DNA of 60,000 nt from Hydractinia symbiolongicarpus (lineage: Eukaryota; Cnidaria; Hydrozoa; Anthoathecata; Hydractiniidae). Of this stretch, positions 24,309-37,100 are shown in pieces. Location: positions 14,138,001-14,198,000 of the forward strand of contig NC_079876.1 of assembly GCF_029227915.1 (NCBI RefSeq), read 5' to 3'. The notes under the pieces were generated by a model, which worked only from the letters and a program-made list of their open reading frames with translations, was not told where the DNA came from and did no database searches. A program made the translations under genes and the position numbers. The stretch's first letter is position 1. The number at the start of each line of letters is the position of its first letter.

Positions 24309-25766
24309 CAGAAAAACTATCACGCTTGGCCGGCAATCAATCTAAAGCGTAGTAGTTTTCCTACAATGGATTATGACGGCCAATCGTGCATGGATTAGAA
24401 AACAACAACCCACAATGCTATTTTTCGAATCGAAGCAACCTGCACATGAGAGAAAAAAGCAAATGACTGCAAAGAAGCTATTGTTTATTTTCGTTTAGTT
24501 TTGGAATCTTAAATTGCTATTTGGTAAAACTATAAGAGTAAAAATATGGACTTTGTAATTAAAAGGTATTCAGCAGCTATCACACAAGTACTTTTTTAAC
24601 CTTTTTTAAAACAACTCCTTTCCTGACGGATCAAGGTTCAGTCACTAATCCCTCCATTTAGGAGACTTTTAAGGGAAAATTACCTGATCGGAGTCTAATT
24701 TTCAAGAAAGGAATTTTATTGTACTCTTTTTGTGAACTAGCACATAATAAGGTTTTGCCAGTCAGCAAATTATGCTATTAAAGCTAGCATACGAATTTGG
24801 TGTTTGAAATATTTTGCTTTTAACAGTTTAAATAACCAATTTGCTGCCTATGTAGGATGCAATTGATGCTTAATTAGGAGTTAGTGCAGCCATATTAGGA
24901 TGTGTAGTTTGTTTATATTGTGGCAGCGTAATTAAAAATTTTTCCCTGACTGTATATAGCTAGATGACTTGCTATCTTAATAAATTTTTGTTTTTATGTT
25001 TTTGGCAGGCAAAATAAGACAATTCGATTGGCTAATAATTCTTTTTAGAAGATATGATGGTTAAAAAACTATTTGCCTGCTGGAAAAAAAGGAAACAAAG
25101 TTTATAGCAAGTCATCTATAGCTAGCTAGCTAGCTAAATTATTGGATTCAGGTTACCATACTTTCTAATCGTTCTAAAAAAGAAAGACGAGTTTCATTGT
25201 GATGTATGTTGTTTATAATTCCAAGACCTCGTAAGCAAATTGACAGGCAAAATCTAAAAACTTTTACCTAGACCATTCTATTCCAAACTTTTAGGTAGAG
25301 CCATCTTAATCTTGAAATTAAATTATAGCTTGTATGTAGTTTAAATTTAGAACATTGTCAGTGCAACAATGCTAGTAGCCACAGTGCAAAAGTTTTTAAC
25401 CATTATGACTTTTTTCACTTAAGGTCTCCATTTTTTTTGCCTGTAAATTTTGTTAATTTTCCCTGCATTTGCAAGAATCCAGCCAGAGAAAATGTAAACA
25501 TTGAAATTGTCTATTAGAAGCCAAACTTAAAGTTCTAATAATAATAATAATAATAATAAATATTTAAAGTGGCTAGCCCAGAAAATCACAAAAACCTATA
25601 GTTAGTGGATTGTTTCCACTGGGGGCCACTAGAACAAAAAAGAAACAAAAAATGATAAACCTTAGACTGCCTCAGCTCAATCAAACATAGTAACATTTAT
25701 AATCTGTGAAAATTGAAAAGAAAAAGAATAAAAAACAAAAATTAAAAAGTTAAAAAGTGATCTCCA

Positions 25767-27000
25767 TTAGAATTTGCCAAATACATTCGAGATGGAAGTC
25801 TTAAACGAAAGCAGACTTCCATCACAGGTCACTTGGTCTGGAAGATTATTCCACACTTTTGCAGCTCTAAATGGGAAGGCTTTTTTGCCAAATTCCGTGT
25901 TGACCAAGGGAAGTGTGAACCTGTTTTTTGAAGCTCCTCTTGTTTGATGATTATGACAGTTTTTTGTCAAAAGGAATTTTGAGCGCATGTAATCAGGAGC
26001 AATGTGATTCATGGCTTTGAAAACTAATATGGCATCGTTTTTGATGAGTAAATTATTCATTGAATATTCCCTTTCTTTCCCAAGAAAGGTACGGACACAT
26101 TTTAATCGTTTTTCTAGTTTTCCCAATCTACCTTGGGTGGCACAAGCCCATGCCGAGGAGCAGTAGTGGAAATATGGCATGACAAGTGCATTAATTAAAA
26201 GGTTTTTTGTGTGAGGTGTTAAACAGGATGCAATGGTTCTAATTTTAGAATATTTAATTAGTATTTTTCTATTTATGTCATTAATGTGCTTTTCCCATTG
26301 CATTTTTTGATCAAATGTTACCCCAAGATATTTAACTTTTTCGCTCCTCTTCAAAGGAATACCCATATAGTTGATAGTTTTGTTCTAAACTTTTTTTAAC
26401 TGGCTGTGGTTGCCGAAAAAGATTGTTTCAGTTTTGTCCGTATTAATAGTCATTTTGTTATTATTCAGCCAGAGGTCGACTTGCGAAAGTTCTAACTCGA
26501 CCTGGGAGACAAGGGTATCCAAATTTTTATGAGACGAAATAATTATTGTATCATCTGCATATAGATGGTGGTAGTTTGAATTGATGACAGATTTTAAGTC
26601 GTCAATATACAAAAGAAAGAGCAGGGGCCCCAACACAGATCCCTGCGGCACCCCAAAAGCGTCTTCATGAAGCAGATCTGATCCTGTGTCGTTTACAAGA
26701 GTCAGCTGCATTCGGCCCGTTAAGTAGGACTCGAACCAGTCAAAGGCAGCATCTCTGATGCCAAAACACCATAGTTTTTTTAACAAAATTTTATGATCAA
26801 CAGTGTCAAAAGCTTTTTTAAGGTCAATGAGCACAGCACAAACAAAGTTATGTTGGTCGAGCTCAGTAAGAATAAAATCAGAGACATCGACTACTGCAGT
26901 TTCTGTGGAAAAGAGTTTTCGAAATCCGGACTGTCTGTCATTCAGGAAGTTGTGCTCAGAAATAAAATGAGACATTTGCTCATGCACTAACTTTTCAAAA
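25767..27000 (-). pseudogene. LINE reverse transcriptase, 5'-truncated, one stop
   Basis: The frame enters at FEKLVHEQM and reads the RT palm: NDRQSGFRKLFSTETA, CAVLIDLKKAFDTVDH (first catalytic Asp), GVPQGSVLGPLLFLLYIDDL, then the catalytic YADDT. A TAG at about 26382-26384 interrupts it before the thumb/C-terminal part, which continues in the same frame from MGIPLKRSEKVKYLGV to a stop just before 25764, with the WNNLPDQV motif typical of the C-terminus. The N-terminal fingers and the whole endonuclease are deleted. Apart from the one stop, the remaining RT is intact, so the copy is fairly young. Confidence 0.85.
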
Positions 27001-27754
27001 AGTTTTCATCAATAGTAATATTGATGTTGTCTGGAATTTCGTCACCAAATGACTCCTCATTAGCAAAGGGCAAATTACGAGAAAGACAGGGACTGCAAAC
27101 GAAAAACAGTTTATCTTCAGGAGTCTTCATAAATTGTTGATATTTTTTATCAGAAATACGCTCACATTTTTTATGAGCCCATAATCCACACTTGTCACAA
27201 GAAAGTGCTTTGTGTGTTTTTGCCACAGGTTTTAAGCATGAAGAACAGGGATACTTAACAGGACCTGGGTTGAGGCAGATGTCCCCTGACAAGAGGATTA
27301 AAAAATAGAAATACTTGTGCCTGCTTGGCTTAAGTTTTGATAAAGCCATTAATTTTAATTGGAGAGTGAGCTGGCTTTCAGAAACTCTATTGCAGGCATC
27401 AAGTGAAGAGATAGAAAAGAAACTCCTATTTAGTCGACTCATTTCGTTGTTGTTGGGTGAGCTACTTTTGAACGAAGGTTTTGTATTGCTCAAAAATACA
27501 ACGAACACAAAAATCAGTTTTAGCGTAAATGTGGGGTTTCCTACCTGAGTAAAGTTATTTTTAAGTCGTAGACAGATCATTCTACGGTTATGTGCTCTTC
27601 CAAAACTATGTTTGAAGGATCTAAGGCAAGCCCATTTCCTTACGATGTTACACAGAAGGAGCAGCAGGAACCCACAACACAGCAAAGCTACCATATTAGA
27701 TGATAGATGGATAAAAAACTGACTGGGATAAAAACAATTTATTAACAAAAACAA
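26987..27754 (-). pseudogene. LINE N-terminal ORF with 2A-like motif and PHD finger
   Basis: A 255-codon minus-strand ORF. Its middle carries LLSGDICLNPGP (codons at 27260-27286), which fits the DxxxNPGP core of ribosome-skipping 2A-like peptides (the usual Glu is replaced by Cys). Directly downstream is a Cys4-His-Cys3 PHD finger: CSSC, CDKC, HKKC and CSPC spaced as in the family. The upstream part is basic and hydrophobic without a recognised domain. In related LINEs this region leads into the endonuclease; here the frame stops 17 residues after an acidic linker. The true start is uncertain; a downstream Met may be used. Confidence 0.7.
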
Positions 27755-28130
27755 TAATTTAAAAACTTACAAAACAACAAATTAAAGAAATGAAAAGATA
27801 TAAATGAAGTAAAAAAGGCAGTACAATATATAATAAATCAAAAAGGACTTAGCTGTCAAAGCAGGAGCTCTTCAAGCTTTAGTCTTCTTTTTTCTTTCTT
27901 CGACTTAGCGCGCCAAGACCGGAGCGTTTTAGATACGTCCGACCTCAACGAGAGCTAAGCACGGAATTGATTCTATTAAGAAATGACCACATAAATCAAC
28001 ATTGCTGTTGAATATTATGTTCTAAATCTCATTAAGAACTTTAAATTGTAATTAATCCTGTTATAAATTATAGATAAAATAAAATATGAAAATTATAAAC
28101 TTTCTTAGGCTTTTACACTTGTAGCACAAA

Positions 28131-31100
28131 ATGAATACAGAAAGTAAGGTAGATGAAAATTCTGAAAACGTAGACAAAAATGGGCAAAGTACGGAAGACA
28201 GTGAAAATTTAGGAGAAGATGATGGAATTGAGCCTGGTGAATTACCTTCTATAAATGAAAGTAAGTTGCATAATTTTGTGCTTTGTTGGGTTTTGTTTGA
28301 TTAAAATGCAAAAATTGTGAAAACAATTCTTTTTACAAAGCACAGCTATACTATCACATCAAGTTTCCCTGTTGTTAAGCACTTATACAAAGCACTTAGG
28401 CACTACCACAAATATACAACTGACTTTATATGCAAAAAAGTATGCAAATCCGGTATTTCATAATGTATATGGTGTATATATGATGTATAATTTAGGTGGT
28501 GGTGATTGTGAAGTCAATGTGTTGGAAGATATTTTAGGAGCAGATGGCGGACATGATGATCTTCAGAAGGAATTGGATGACAGTGCCAGCAAAAAAGGTT
28601 TGGAAATATATGCACAACTCAAGGCTGTTGCCCAAACAGTATTTCTGATTAAATTTTTTTCACACCTGTTGATGCAATAGGCTATTTGCATGTCTGCTTT
28701 ATTAACAAATTCACTTTAGCAATTGCAGAGTGCTGAACTGAATTAGAAAGGTTGACACATTAGGACTTAAATTGTCAAGTTTGTCAAAATTTTCCTATTG
28801 ATTGTCGTATGAAACTAAAAACAAAGTTTCTACTATCCTTAACATGTCAGTTTAAAGCTCACTTCTCTATTTACACTAAGTTAATTTGATATAAGAGTTT
28901 CAAAAAATTGTCTAGGAATTTTCAGCCATGACAATTGTTGATGACTTTCAATAATGCCACTGCCTTCGCATTTTAGGCTACCAGCAGCAAAATATGCTTT
29001 TTCAATGAATGAGTTGTTACAAACATTAACCAATTAATCAATTCTTATGCCATAAAGGACCATTTACAAATTCTGTCTTGTAATATAGATGTATTGCCAG
29101 GAACTAAATATTTTCTTAAATGAATTAAATATTTTCTCAAAAGAATTTCAACATATTTTAGACTTTTTTTATTCAGGCCACACAAGAAAATAAAACGAAG
29201 ATCAAAATAATGTTAAAAAATAACTTTTAACTTGATCCTATTTAAATAATATTTCTAAACAATTTGGTTTTATATTTCCAATTATGTAAATAAAAAGTAA
29301 TTTTGTCCACTACCTGTCATGAAGCATTGTTACATAAATTGGTGTTTATGTAACAATGCTTCACAATGCAAGAAAGTTTCTGATCTTTTCATTAAATAAA
29401 TTTAAGAACAAAAGCCATGTGTGTCTAACTTCTGCATGAATTTTGTTAAAATATAATTTTCTTTGTAACCTTTCGACATATATTGTATATGTTTATAAAA
29501 CTAAAGCTAAAAATGAATTTGTTTTATTTTTCAATGTATTCTTTAAAGGAAAGGTATAAAAGATGTTGGACCTATATTATAGAGCTTAAAAAGGTTAACC
29601 AGTAATTTTTTTAAAAAGCTCTTTGTTCTCAAGACATTCACATTTAAAGAATTTCCGATTTAATTATCCTGCATAAATTATGATGTCATATTTAAGTAAT
29701 AGCAAATTTTGACATTTTTTGTCATCAGTAATTCTAGACCTGTTAAAGGATGTGCATTCAAACCATGCATAGATATTATAAAGGTGAATTGACTGACATA
29801 AATTTTTTTGCTAAATTGGCAATCATTTTTTGTTGCAGGCCTCCTAATTTGTTTCCAATGACCAAATAACTTGGGATCTGCAAATAGAAATAGTTAGCAA
29901 TCTCAATTCAATAGTAGTTTGGTTTTGATTGTAATAAATGCTAACTTAATTTTTGTTATTTATGGTTTAGTGGCCACCCCAAAGACGAAAAAAGCAAAAG
30001 CCACACCTAAAAGAAAATCTAGTCGGAAAACTAAAAACTCAGCAGCAAAGACAAAAATAGAAGAAGTTGAATCAACTGTTAAAAATAAGGTTGAAAGCGA
30101 AGTGACAGTGCCAAAAGGAGAACCTAAGACTAGTGACGAACAGATAGTTAAAACAGAGCAAGGTGAAAAAGTTATGTCTATGGAGAATAAAGAAGTCAAG
30201 AATGAAAATATCTCCAAATCAAAAGAGAAACCTGTCAAAACAAAGACTGCAAATAAGAAGTCTGGTAAGACAGCTACTCCATCTCAGAAAGCTTCAAAAC
30301 CTGTAAACTCTGTTGGAGCAAAAGTCAAAACAATCACAGCTAAAGTTGTGAAAACACCGAAAGGAACTTCCAAGACTGGCAAAGGAACAAAGAAGAGTAA
30401 AAAAGAAGTGATTGAAAAAAAAGAAGAGAAGAAAGAAGGACAAGGTAAAAAAGTTGAAGAAACTGCTCCTGTTGAAGACGCTGACACTGATGCTGTACAA
30501 GAAGAAACATTAGAAAAAAAAGAGAAAATGTTAGAAAAAATGACTGCTCCTCCAACAGTCTCGAAAGACACAGAGAAAAAAGAAGTAAAGCCTAAGAAGG
30601 AAAAGTCAGCGGACCGTAAAAGAAAAGGCAGTACTAATCCAGCAGCAGAAGCGAAAGCTAAGAAACCGAAAGAAGTCAAATCTAAAAGTGATAAATCTGA
30701 GGTACCTGTATTAGTTTTCATTAAGAAGTTTTATTGTTGCCAATTCTTAATTGGTGAAAATTGTAATGAAATTTAGAATTGGAATTTATTTTTTTGTATT
30801 ATAGAAGCAGAAGGAAGAGCAATTACTAGGTATAGTTTTAATTTATTTTTTATAGTTTTAATTTATTTATTTTAGTTTTTATTTATACAAAGTTGTTTAA
30901 CAAAATGAAAAAAGAAAACAACTTTTAATTCAAAATCACATCAAATATCAACATTAGATGAGTGGAATGAAATAAGTTTTTTAACGAGGTTTTCTTTGTT
31001 TCTTAATAGATACTGGTGTTAAAGAAGAGCAACCAAGTGAAGAAGATATGAAAGTAATAGATGATGTTGATGAAGAATTATCTGATCATGGAAGCAATTA

Positions 31101-34100
31101 TTCCCATGCAAGCTCGTTTTCCCATTCATTTTCAAGGTCACCATCGTTTTCTGGAAGTTTTACTGGATCCTTTTCTGGTTCATTATCATTGTCATCATTT
31201 TCTGGATCTAACACTTCCTTAGGTTTGGTTTATAGTTTAGAATTTATTATTTTAAGGAAACAAAAATTTTATGGCTCAGCTGTACTGTGATTGCATTTCG
31301 CAAGAAAAAATTTTCTTGGTTCTAAGAAATTACAAATTTTTAAGTTTTTTAAGCTTTTAGAGACAATTTGTAATTTAAAAATTTTGCAGGAAAAAAACTT
31401 GCAGTTTACAAGTGACCTTACCTTTTGCTGGAATAAACTTCACAATAAAAATTTTCTGCCTTCAATCTCATTGAACGGAAAAAACATTGTGGCATAATAA
31501 TCATAACCAAACTTTCTCTAGAATGACTTAAACTTTGCTTCAGTAACCATTTTTATTTAAGAATTAGTTACAAAATTAGCACATGAGATAGCTTGTTACA
31601 AAATAACAAAAACAGCAAATCGCTAGAGTTGGATGCATGTTTTTTGGTAACCTTTTTTTCTTTTTAGCAAAACCTTATTAACTAAGTCCAAGGTTATGTT
31701 GTTTACATACGCTAAAATATACATGTTGTTTACTCGCTTTTATCTCCCTGAAGATAAATTGTGTGAAATTCTGTTCATGAGATAAAAGATTGACATGTGT
31801 GTAGTTATTATTATAACTTGGAAACTCGTGCTTTTTTAAGTAATGGGTTTTAAAGACGTTTACCCAGCATTAAAGCTACAAAGTAACGAGTAGAGTGTTT
31901 TCAATTTGTTTACATGTTTTAATTAGATTCACTTGGTAAAGAAGGTGTAAAAAAGAAAAGAAAAAGTCGAAAGCACACAGATGATCAAGGTTTGTTATCA
32001 TTATCTTGCTGTTATGGGAACTTCCACGAACTGTAGAAATTTTAAAATAGCTTTTTTATTGCATCATTAGAGCATAACGAAGCATTGCAACAACACAAAG
32101 AATTTGTTGATTCCCTCTTAAAAGGTGCTCGTTACTTCATTGTGAAAAGTAACAATCATGAAAATGTTACTTTGTCTAAAGCTAAGGTGAGTAAAATGTA
32201 GTATTTTAGTTATTTCTTATTTTTTTATATATTTTTATTTATTAACTTGCCTATATTTGCCTGTATCATATTTTTATTTAGGGTGTTTGGGCTACTCCTC
32301 CTGCAAATGAGAGGAAACTAAATGATGCTTATAGGGTATGTTAGTTTGCAGAAATATAACAATAATAAAATTTTACTTTGCGCTATGTCATATTTATTAT
32401 AATATAATTACAGACTGTGCCAGAGTTAAAGTAATACTTTGTTATATTTATAAATTTAATTATATTTTAGCATTCAACAAACGTAATATTAGTGTATTCT
32501 GTCAAAGAAAGTGGTCGATTTCAAGGATTTGCTAGATTGGCGTCAGAATCTCGTCATGATGGTATTCCTGTCCCTTGGGTATTGCCACCAGGTTTCGACA
32601 GGAGAATACTTGGAGGAACCTTCAAAATCGATTGGCTCAACAGGTATGTAATGTTTATGTAAAAGAAAAAACTGTTACTGATCTATTCATGGCTTTTTAA
32701 TACTTTTTTAGCATTAAACATGAGAAAAGGATTAATATTTTACGCAGTTGTCAATTAAGTTTGTTACAGCTTAGACAGTACTTTAAATGCATTCTCTTGG
32801 CTGGACGCTCATTGATAACAGTACCAATAGAAACCGAAAGGAATATTCTGCGTAAATACCATTATCTGCTTAATCAGAAGTTTTTTATTTGTGTGTTCAA
32901 CTGCATCTGTTTAAAAAAGGCTTAAAATCCAGGACTTAATATTTCCTTACATAAAAAGAGCTTAGATTTTTTAATACATTTTTTTTTAATAAATCAATAT
33001 AAATCATAAAGTAACAATAAATCTAAAGAGGGTGTCCGTTGAAGTCATGCAGAGACAGAGTACAGCTATTAATAATGTTGAAGAAACACAGGATTAGTAC
33101 GTTTTTAAAAAACATTTCTAATTTATGGCATGTAAAGGGTAGCGATTCTTTATTTTCCTTATCATACTTGTGAAATCTCTTCAGAAAAGATGTCCCATTT
33201 TCCCAGTGCGCGAATTTAAGAAATCCTTGGAATGAAAATAAAGAAGTTAAAATTTGTCGAGATGGTCAGGTTGGTTATTTCTGTAGTATTTTTAGTAATT
33301 TAATAACAAGTGCAAACTTAAATAACGTTATTACACCAAGCCAATTTTTTTGTGGAAAAGATTTCTGTGATTTTTAGGAGTTAGAGCCTAGTGTTGGAGA
33401 AGTACTTTGTCGTATGTTCGAGGAAGATTTAACTATAGACCTTTCCCGAGTGGCTCGCCACTTAAAACAAAGAAAAAAGCTTGGTAGTCAAATGGGGCAT
33501 AAACGTGAATACCATCCAAGGTTTGTTTTTCTTATTATATGCTGTATTCAAGTTGAATATAGTTTTTTTTCCTCTCTATAGTTTCAAAGTTTCAAAGTCC
33601 ATATACAATAGGAACTTTTTGTTCTTTATAATTGATAGTCATTTCAGTATACTTATATCTGGTAGGGATATCCTAAGAATGGAATATATTTCTCTCTATG
33701 AATGAAACTTGTGGATCAAAATTCCAGCATAATTGATGTTATCTTTTATATTTATCAGGTGTGGGGGATGAAATCTCCTGAGAGTTCTACCTCACGCAAC
33801 CACAAAAAATAGACTTTAGTTCTAAATTTGAACTTTTGCTAGTTCTACTATGTTACTCCTATGAACTTTCTTCACATGAACTTCCTCTGATAGGAGTTGT
33901 AAAGCCGTTATTACAGTTTATACATATCCACTGAACTTTTTACTTCATAACTACTGAACTGTTATTAAGTCATATGAATATGAAGAAGGGTAATGTAGTT
34001 ATGTGTGTTATATGTGGTGCAAAATGGTAGTATAAAATTGAATTACGAGTACACCTTTTAAAGATCTAAGGCATATTCACGCAACCTGAATTAGCTTGAA

Positions 34101-37100
34101 ATTGCCAAGCTTTCACATTAAACGAGGCTCAATATGTTGAATAGCATGTAGATTCAATTATTCACCAATATTGGAATTGCGAGATGAAGATGTGTGACCA
34201 AGTTTATTGTACATAAGCAGAAGGAAATTGCGAATTGTTGATATCCAACTTTACCCGGATTGGCGAAGAATAGTTTCATTACCATGGAGCATACGTTAAT
34301 TAGATGTTTCCAATAAAGTTTGACGATAAAGTCATTGAAGACCTGGTTTATTCATAGCAGTTATAAAGCCTGGCAAACAGAGCGCGGTGAATATACATGT
34401 TATGATGCAATGCGAAGATGTCATTCAGCCTTCTGTTTGAAATAAACTTTATTTTCATTACTTCTGAATGAACCTTTTAAAAGCAGCCCAAAGTTTGTGG
34501 TGTTGCACATTTCATTTAAGTATATAGACTGTGTAAAAGCTAATAATGGTTTGTTTGATTGGATGAGAGGTATATATTAGGTCATTGCCTGTTCCTACGA
34601 AGTTAGTCATACTTTGACCAAGTTTTTATTATAGGTAAAGTTAATCCTTAACTAGTTATGTACACCAAAATAGATACCATTCGATAACATTCGATTAAAC
34701 TTAAGTGTTTCTGTTTTTATTTTTAATATCTTGATATAGGTTTAGGGGTGGTGGTCAACGTGGAAACTGGAGAGGAGGTAGGGGAGACTTTCGAGGTGGA
34801 TTTAGAGGAGACCGTGGACGCTTTGGTGAAAGACGAGGAGGATATTCAAGAGATACTGGTAACTGCTTTCTTTTGATGTTGTTGTTTAACCCTGTTTATC
34901 CTCTTCTTTTATGGGCACATCAGGACTCAGAAGGTCTAAAATCTGACATAAACTTTGACATAAAATATTCTGCTGACGTCTTTAATTTTAACACTGGAGT
35001 GGAAAACTAAACTGTGTTTTGGTTGCTCAGTTGATGTCATTAATTACTCATAAAAGTAATTTTTGAGCATAATAAAGGTGATTTGGTAATCCCCAAGTGA
35101 TTTGCTACCTAACGATACACATATATATTTGATGGAAATTTGAAATTGGTAAATAATTTTATCAGGACCAAATATTTGTCCTTGAAAAATATCTTTCTGA
35201 ATATATTTCTGTAAATGCTTTCATTTTGTATTTTAAAAAGTCAAAAAATTTCAGACCATTGAGTTATTTTAGTCAAAAGTTACAGCAAAACAAATCAGGG
35301 AAGGAAGGGGCCCAACCTCTTCCTGTGTAAACCGAAAACTTGCTCAAGTCTCTTGCTTTGCTAAATTATAGAGCTGCCAGATGGTGTCACTTAAATAAAA
35401 TTAGGAATGGAAGAAAATGATGAACAAAACTATAAATCTGATAGGTATCAAATAACCAATATTTTTCGGGAATAACCTTCATCAACCTGCTTTTTTAGAT
35501 GGGAGAGGCCACTACGAAGACAGAGGTTTTCAAGACAGAAGCCATTACAACGGTGGAGATGCAAGATACCAAGATGTTCGAGGGCGTGGACGGCCAAACA
35601 GATACGGTCACAACGAGCGATTTAATGAACACTTCTCACGCAACAGGTCTCGTTCTCCAGAATACCGCCGTGACCGCGATCGAGAGTCTCGTGAGCGAAA
35701 ACACAGAGATAAAGTAAAGGAATTCCTGAAGAATGACAAGTAGGTTCAGTTTTTGAGAACAGCAGGACATTGCCGACGTGAAGTGACATTTTCCTGTTTC
35801 GCGTCGGCAAAATTGTGTTTGACGTCAGCAATTTATCTTTATTTTGCCACTGTATGCTCCAATATAACAGTTAATTTGAAGAGAAAATTTACAAACGACT
35901 TAAATAAAAACCACGTCAGCAAAAATTTTTCCTCTTGTTGTTTACACGTCGGTATTCAGCAATTGCCAAATGCCGACAAATGCCGTGAACTTACTATAAT
36001 ACCGCAATGATCCAAACAATCGAGGGGGGGCGCTTAAAAAATGCTGGGCGTTTATAAATTTTTCTTATTTTTATACAAATTAAAAACAACGGTTATTTTC
36101 AATTTTGTTTTTTTTTCTGGAAAAATAAAACTGAACAATAGATGTAGCAAAATAAACTTTAGTCTTGTTAGGGTTCTCAATATAAAAAAAGTAAAATTTT
36201 CAAATAAGAGACCAGTTTCTCGAGGTATTTTTCGATTAAGCGCACCCTTTTATCAGGTGGGCGCTTATTCGAGGGGGGTGCCTAATAAGTGCTGGGCGCT
36301 TATTGAACTTTAAGGAAATTACCTGGGCGCTTATTCGAGGGGAGCCCTTGAAAAATGCTGGGCGCTTAATCGGATCAATACGGTATGCGGTATTTTTTGC
36401 ATTTGTAAGTGGCGGATTTGTAATTTCAAAATGTTTTTTTACTGCATTCATACGCAGAGGATAAGCGATTTCAAAAGTTCGTTATTGTATTCTTCTCTGG
36501 AGATTGTTGATTTTGTTATTGTTTTTTGTTCGTTTGCCGTGTTTTTCACACAAAAGTATTGATTCTACCTATTCATAACTTTCTGTTTTAGGGCGAAATT
36601 TGGTGTTCGAAAAGAAACTCTGTTACACGGATCTTATTCTGATTATGTTAGAGAGTTTCAAAGACAGAAACAAATAAGGGTAGGTACATTGTACTATTAG
36701 GCCGGATGTCCACGAGGCGGAAAATGTCGAGGCAGACTACTTTTTCCGCAGCGGGACATGCGCACTGGTAGATATTGCGCAATATTTCAAGGTAGCTGCG
36801 GAAAATGTGGAGATACGAATAGTAAAATTATGTTTCTAATATTCGCGACTACTACTAGAGTAGTCAGGCTCGACGTTTTCCACCTCATGGAGATCCGGCT
36901 TTAAGATCTTTATTATTTCTTTTCGATATTTTCTAGTATTGTATTTTGTGTGTTGAGAATAATTTTTGTTTTTGCAGAGTTCATCATCTTATTATCCTTC
37001 ATCATCGTCTAATCATCATCATTATGAACATCGCAGTTCTGGTAGCAGTCGTTCTCACGTAAGTTCCACCTTGAAGAACTTAACGAATGCAAAAAAAAAA

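Larger units (their letters stand above)
23156..25764. repeat. 2.6-kb duplicated segment, copy A
   Basis: From 23156 the sequence matches 57392 onward at a constant offset of 34,236 bp to the window end, with no indel noticed and one clear substitution (23543 G versus 57779 A). The left breakpoint is sharp. The right limit is unknown because copy B leaves the window. It carries single-copy-like DNA, two AACCTCG-type MITEs, a TATAGC(TAGC)n run at 25.12 kb and the 3' end of the minus-strand LINE. Short ORFs inside are identical in both copies and are not considered genes. Confidence 0.95.
25538..27965 (-). mobile_element. CR1/L2-like LINE, internally deleted, non-functional
   Basis: Minus-strand non-LTR retrotransposon. 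The 5' region is near 27.96 kb, followed by an N-terminal ORF with 2A-like motif and PHD finger (27754-26990), an RT frame (about 27001-25767) and a 3' UTR ending in a (TTA)n tail at about 25538-25560. The apurinic-type endonuclease expected between PHD and RT is missing: the N-terminal frame ends at TAG 26987-26989 while the RT frame enters at FEKLVHEQM in another frame, so a deletion junction lies near 26990-27010. The microsatellite-like tail and RT type fit the CR1/L2 group. The element ends about 170 bp upstream of the YTHDC1 start codon, in the opposite orientation. Its 3' part lies inside the duplicated segment. Confidence 0.85.

Noticed and set aside
29960-30721. Long minus-strand ORFs (up to 145 codons)
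   Set aside because: They are antisense shadows of the Lys/Glu-rich exon 3 of YTHDC1; their Phe/Ser/Leu-rich translation mirrors AAA/GAA codons.
35499-35717. Plus-strand [19 protein letters not shown]
   Set aside because: It is the wrong frame of YTHDC1 exon 13; the phase-correct frame gives the Arg/Asp-rich tail continuous with exon 12.
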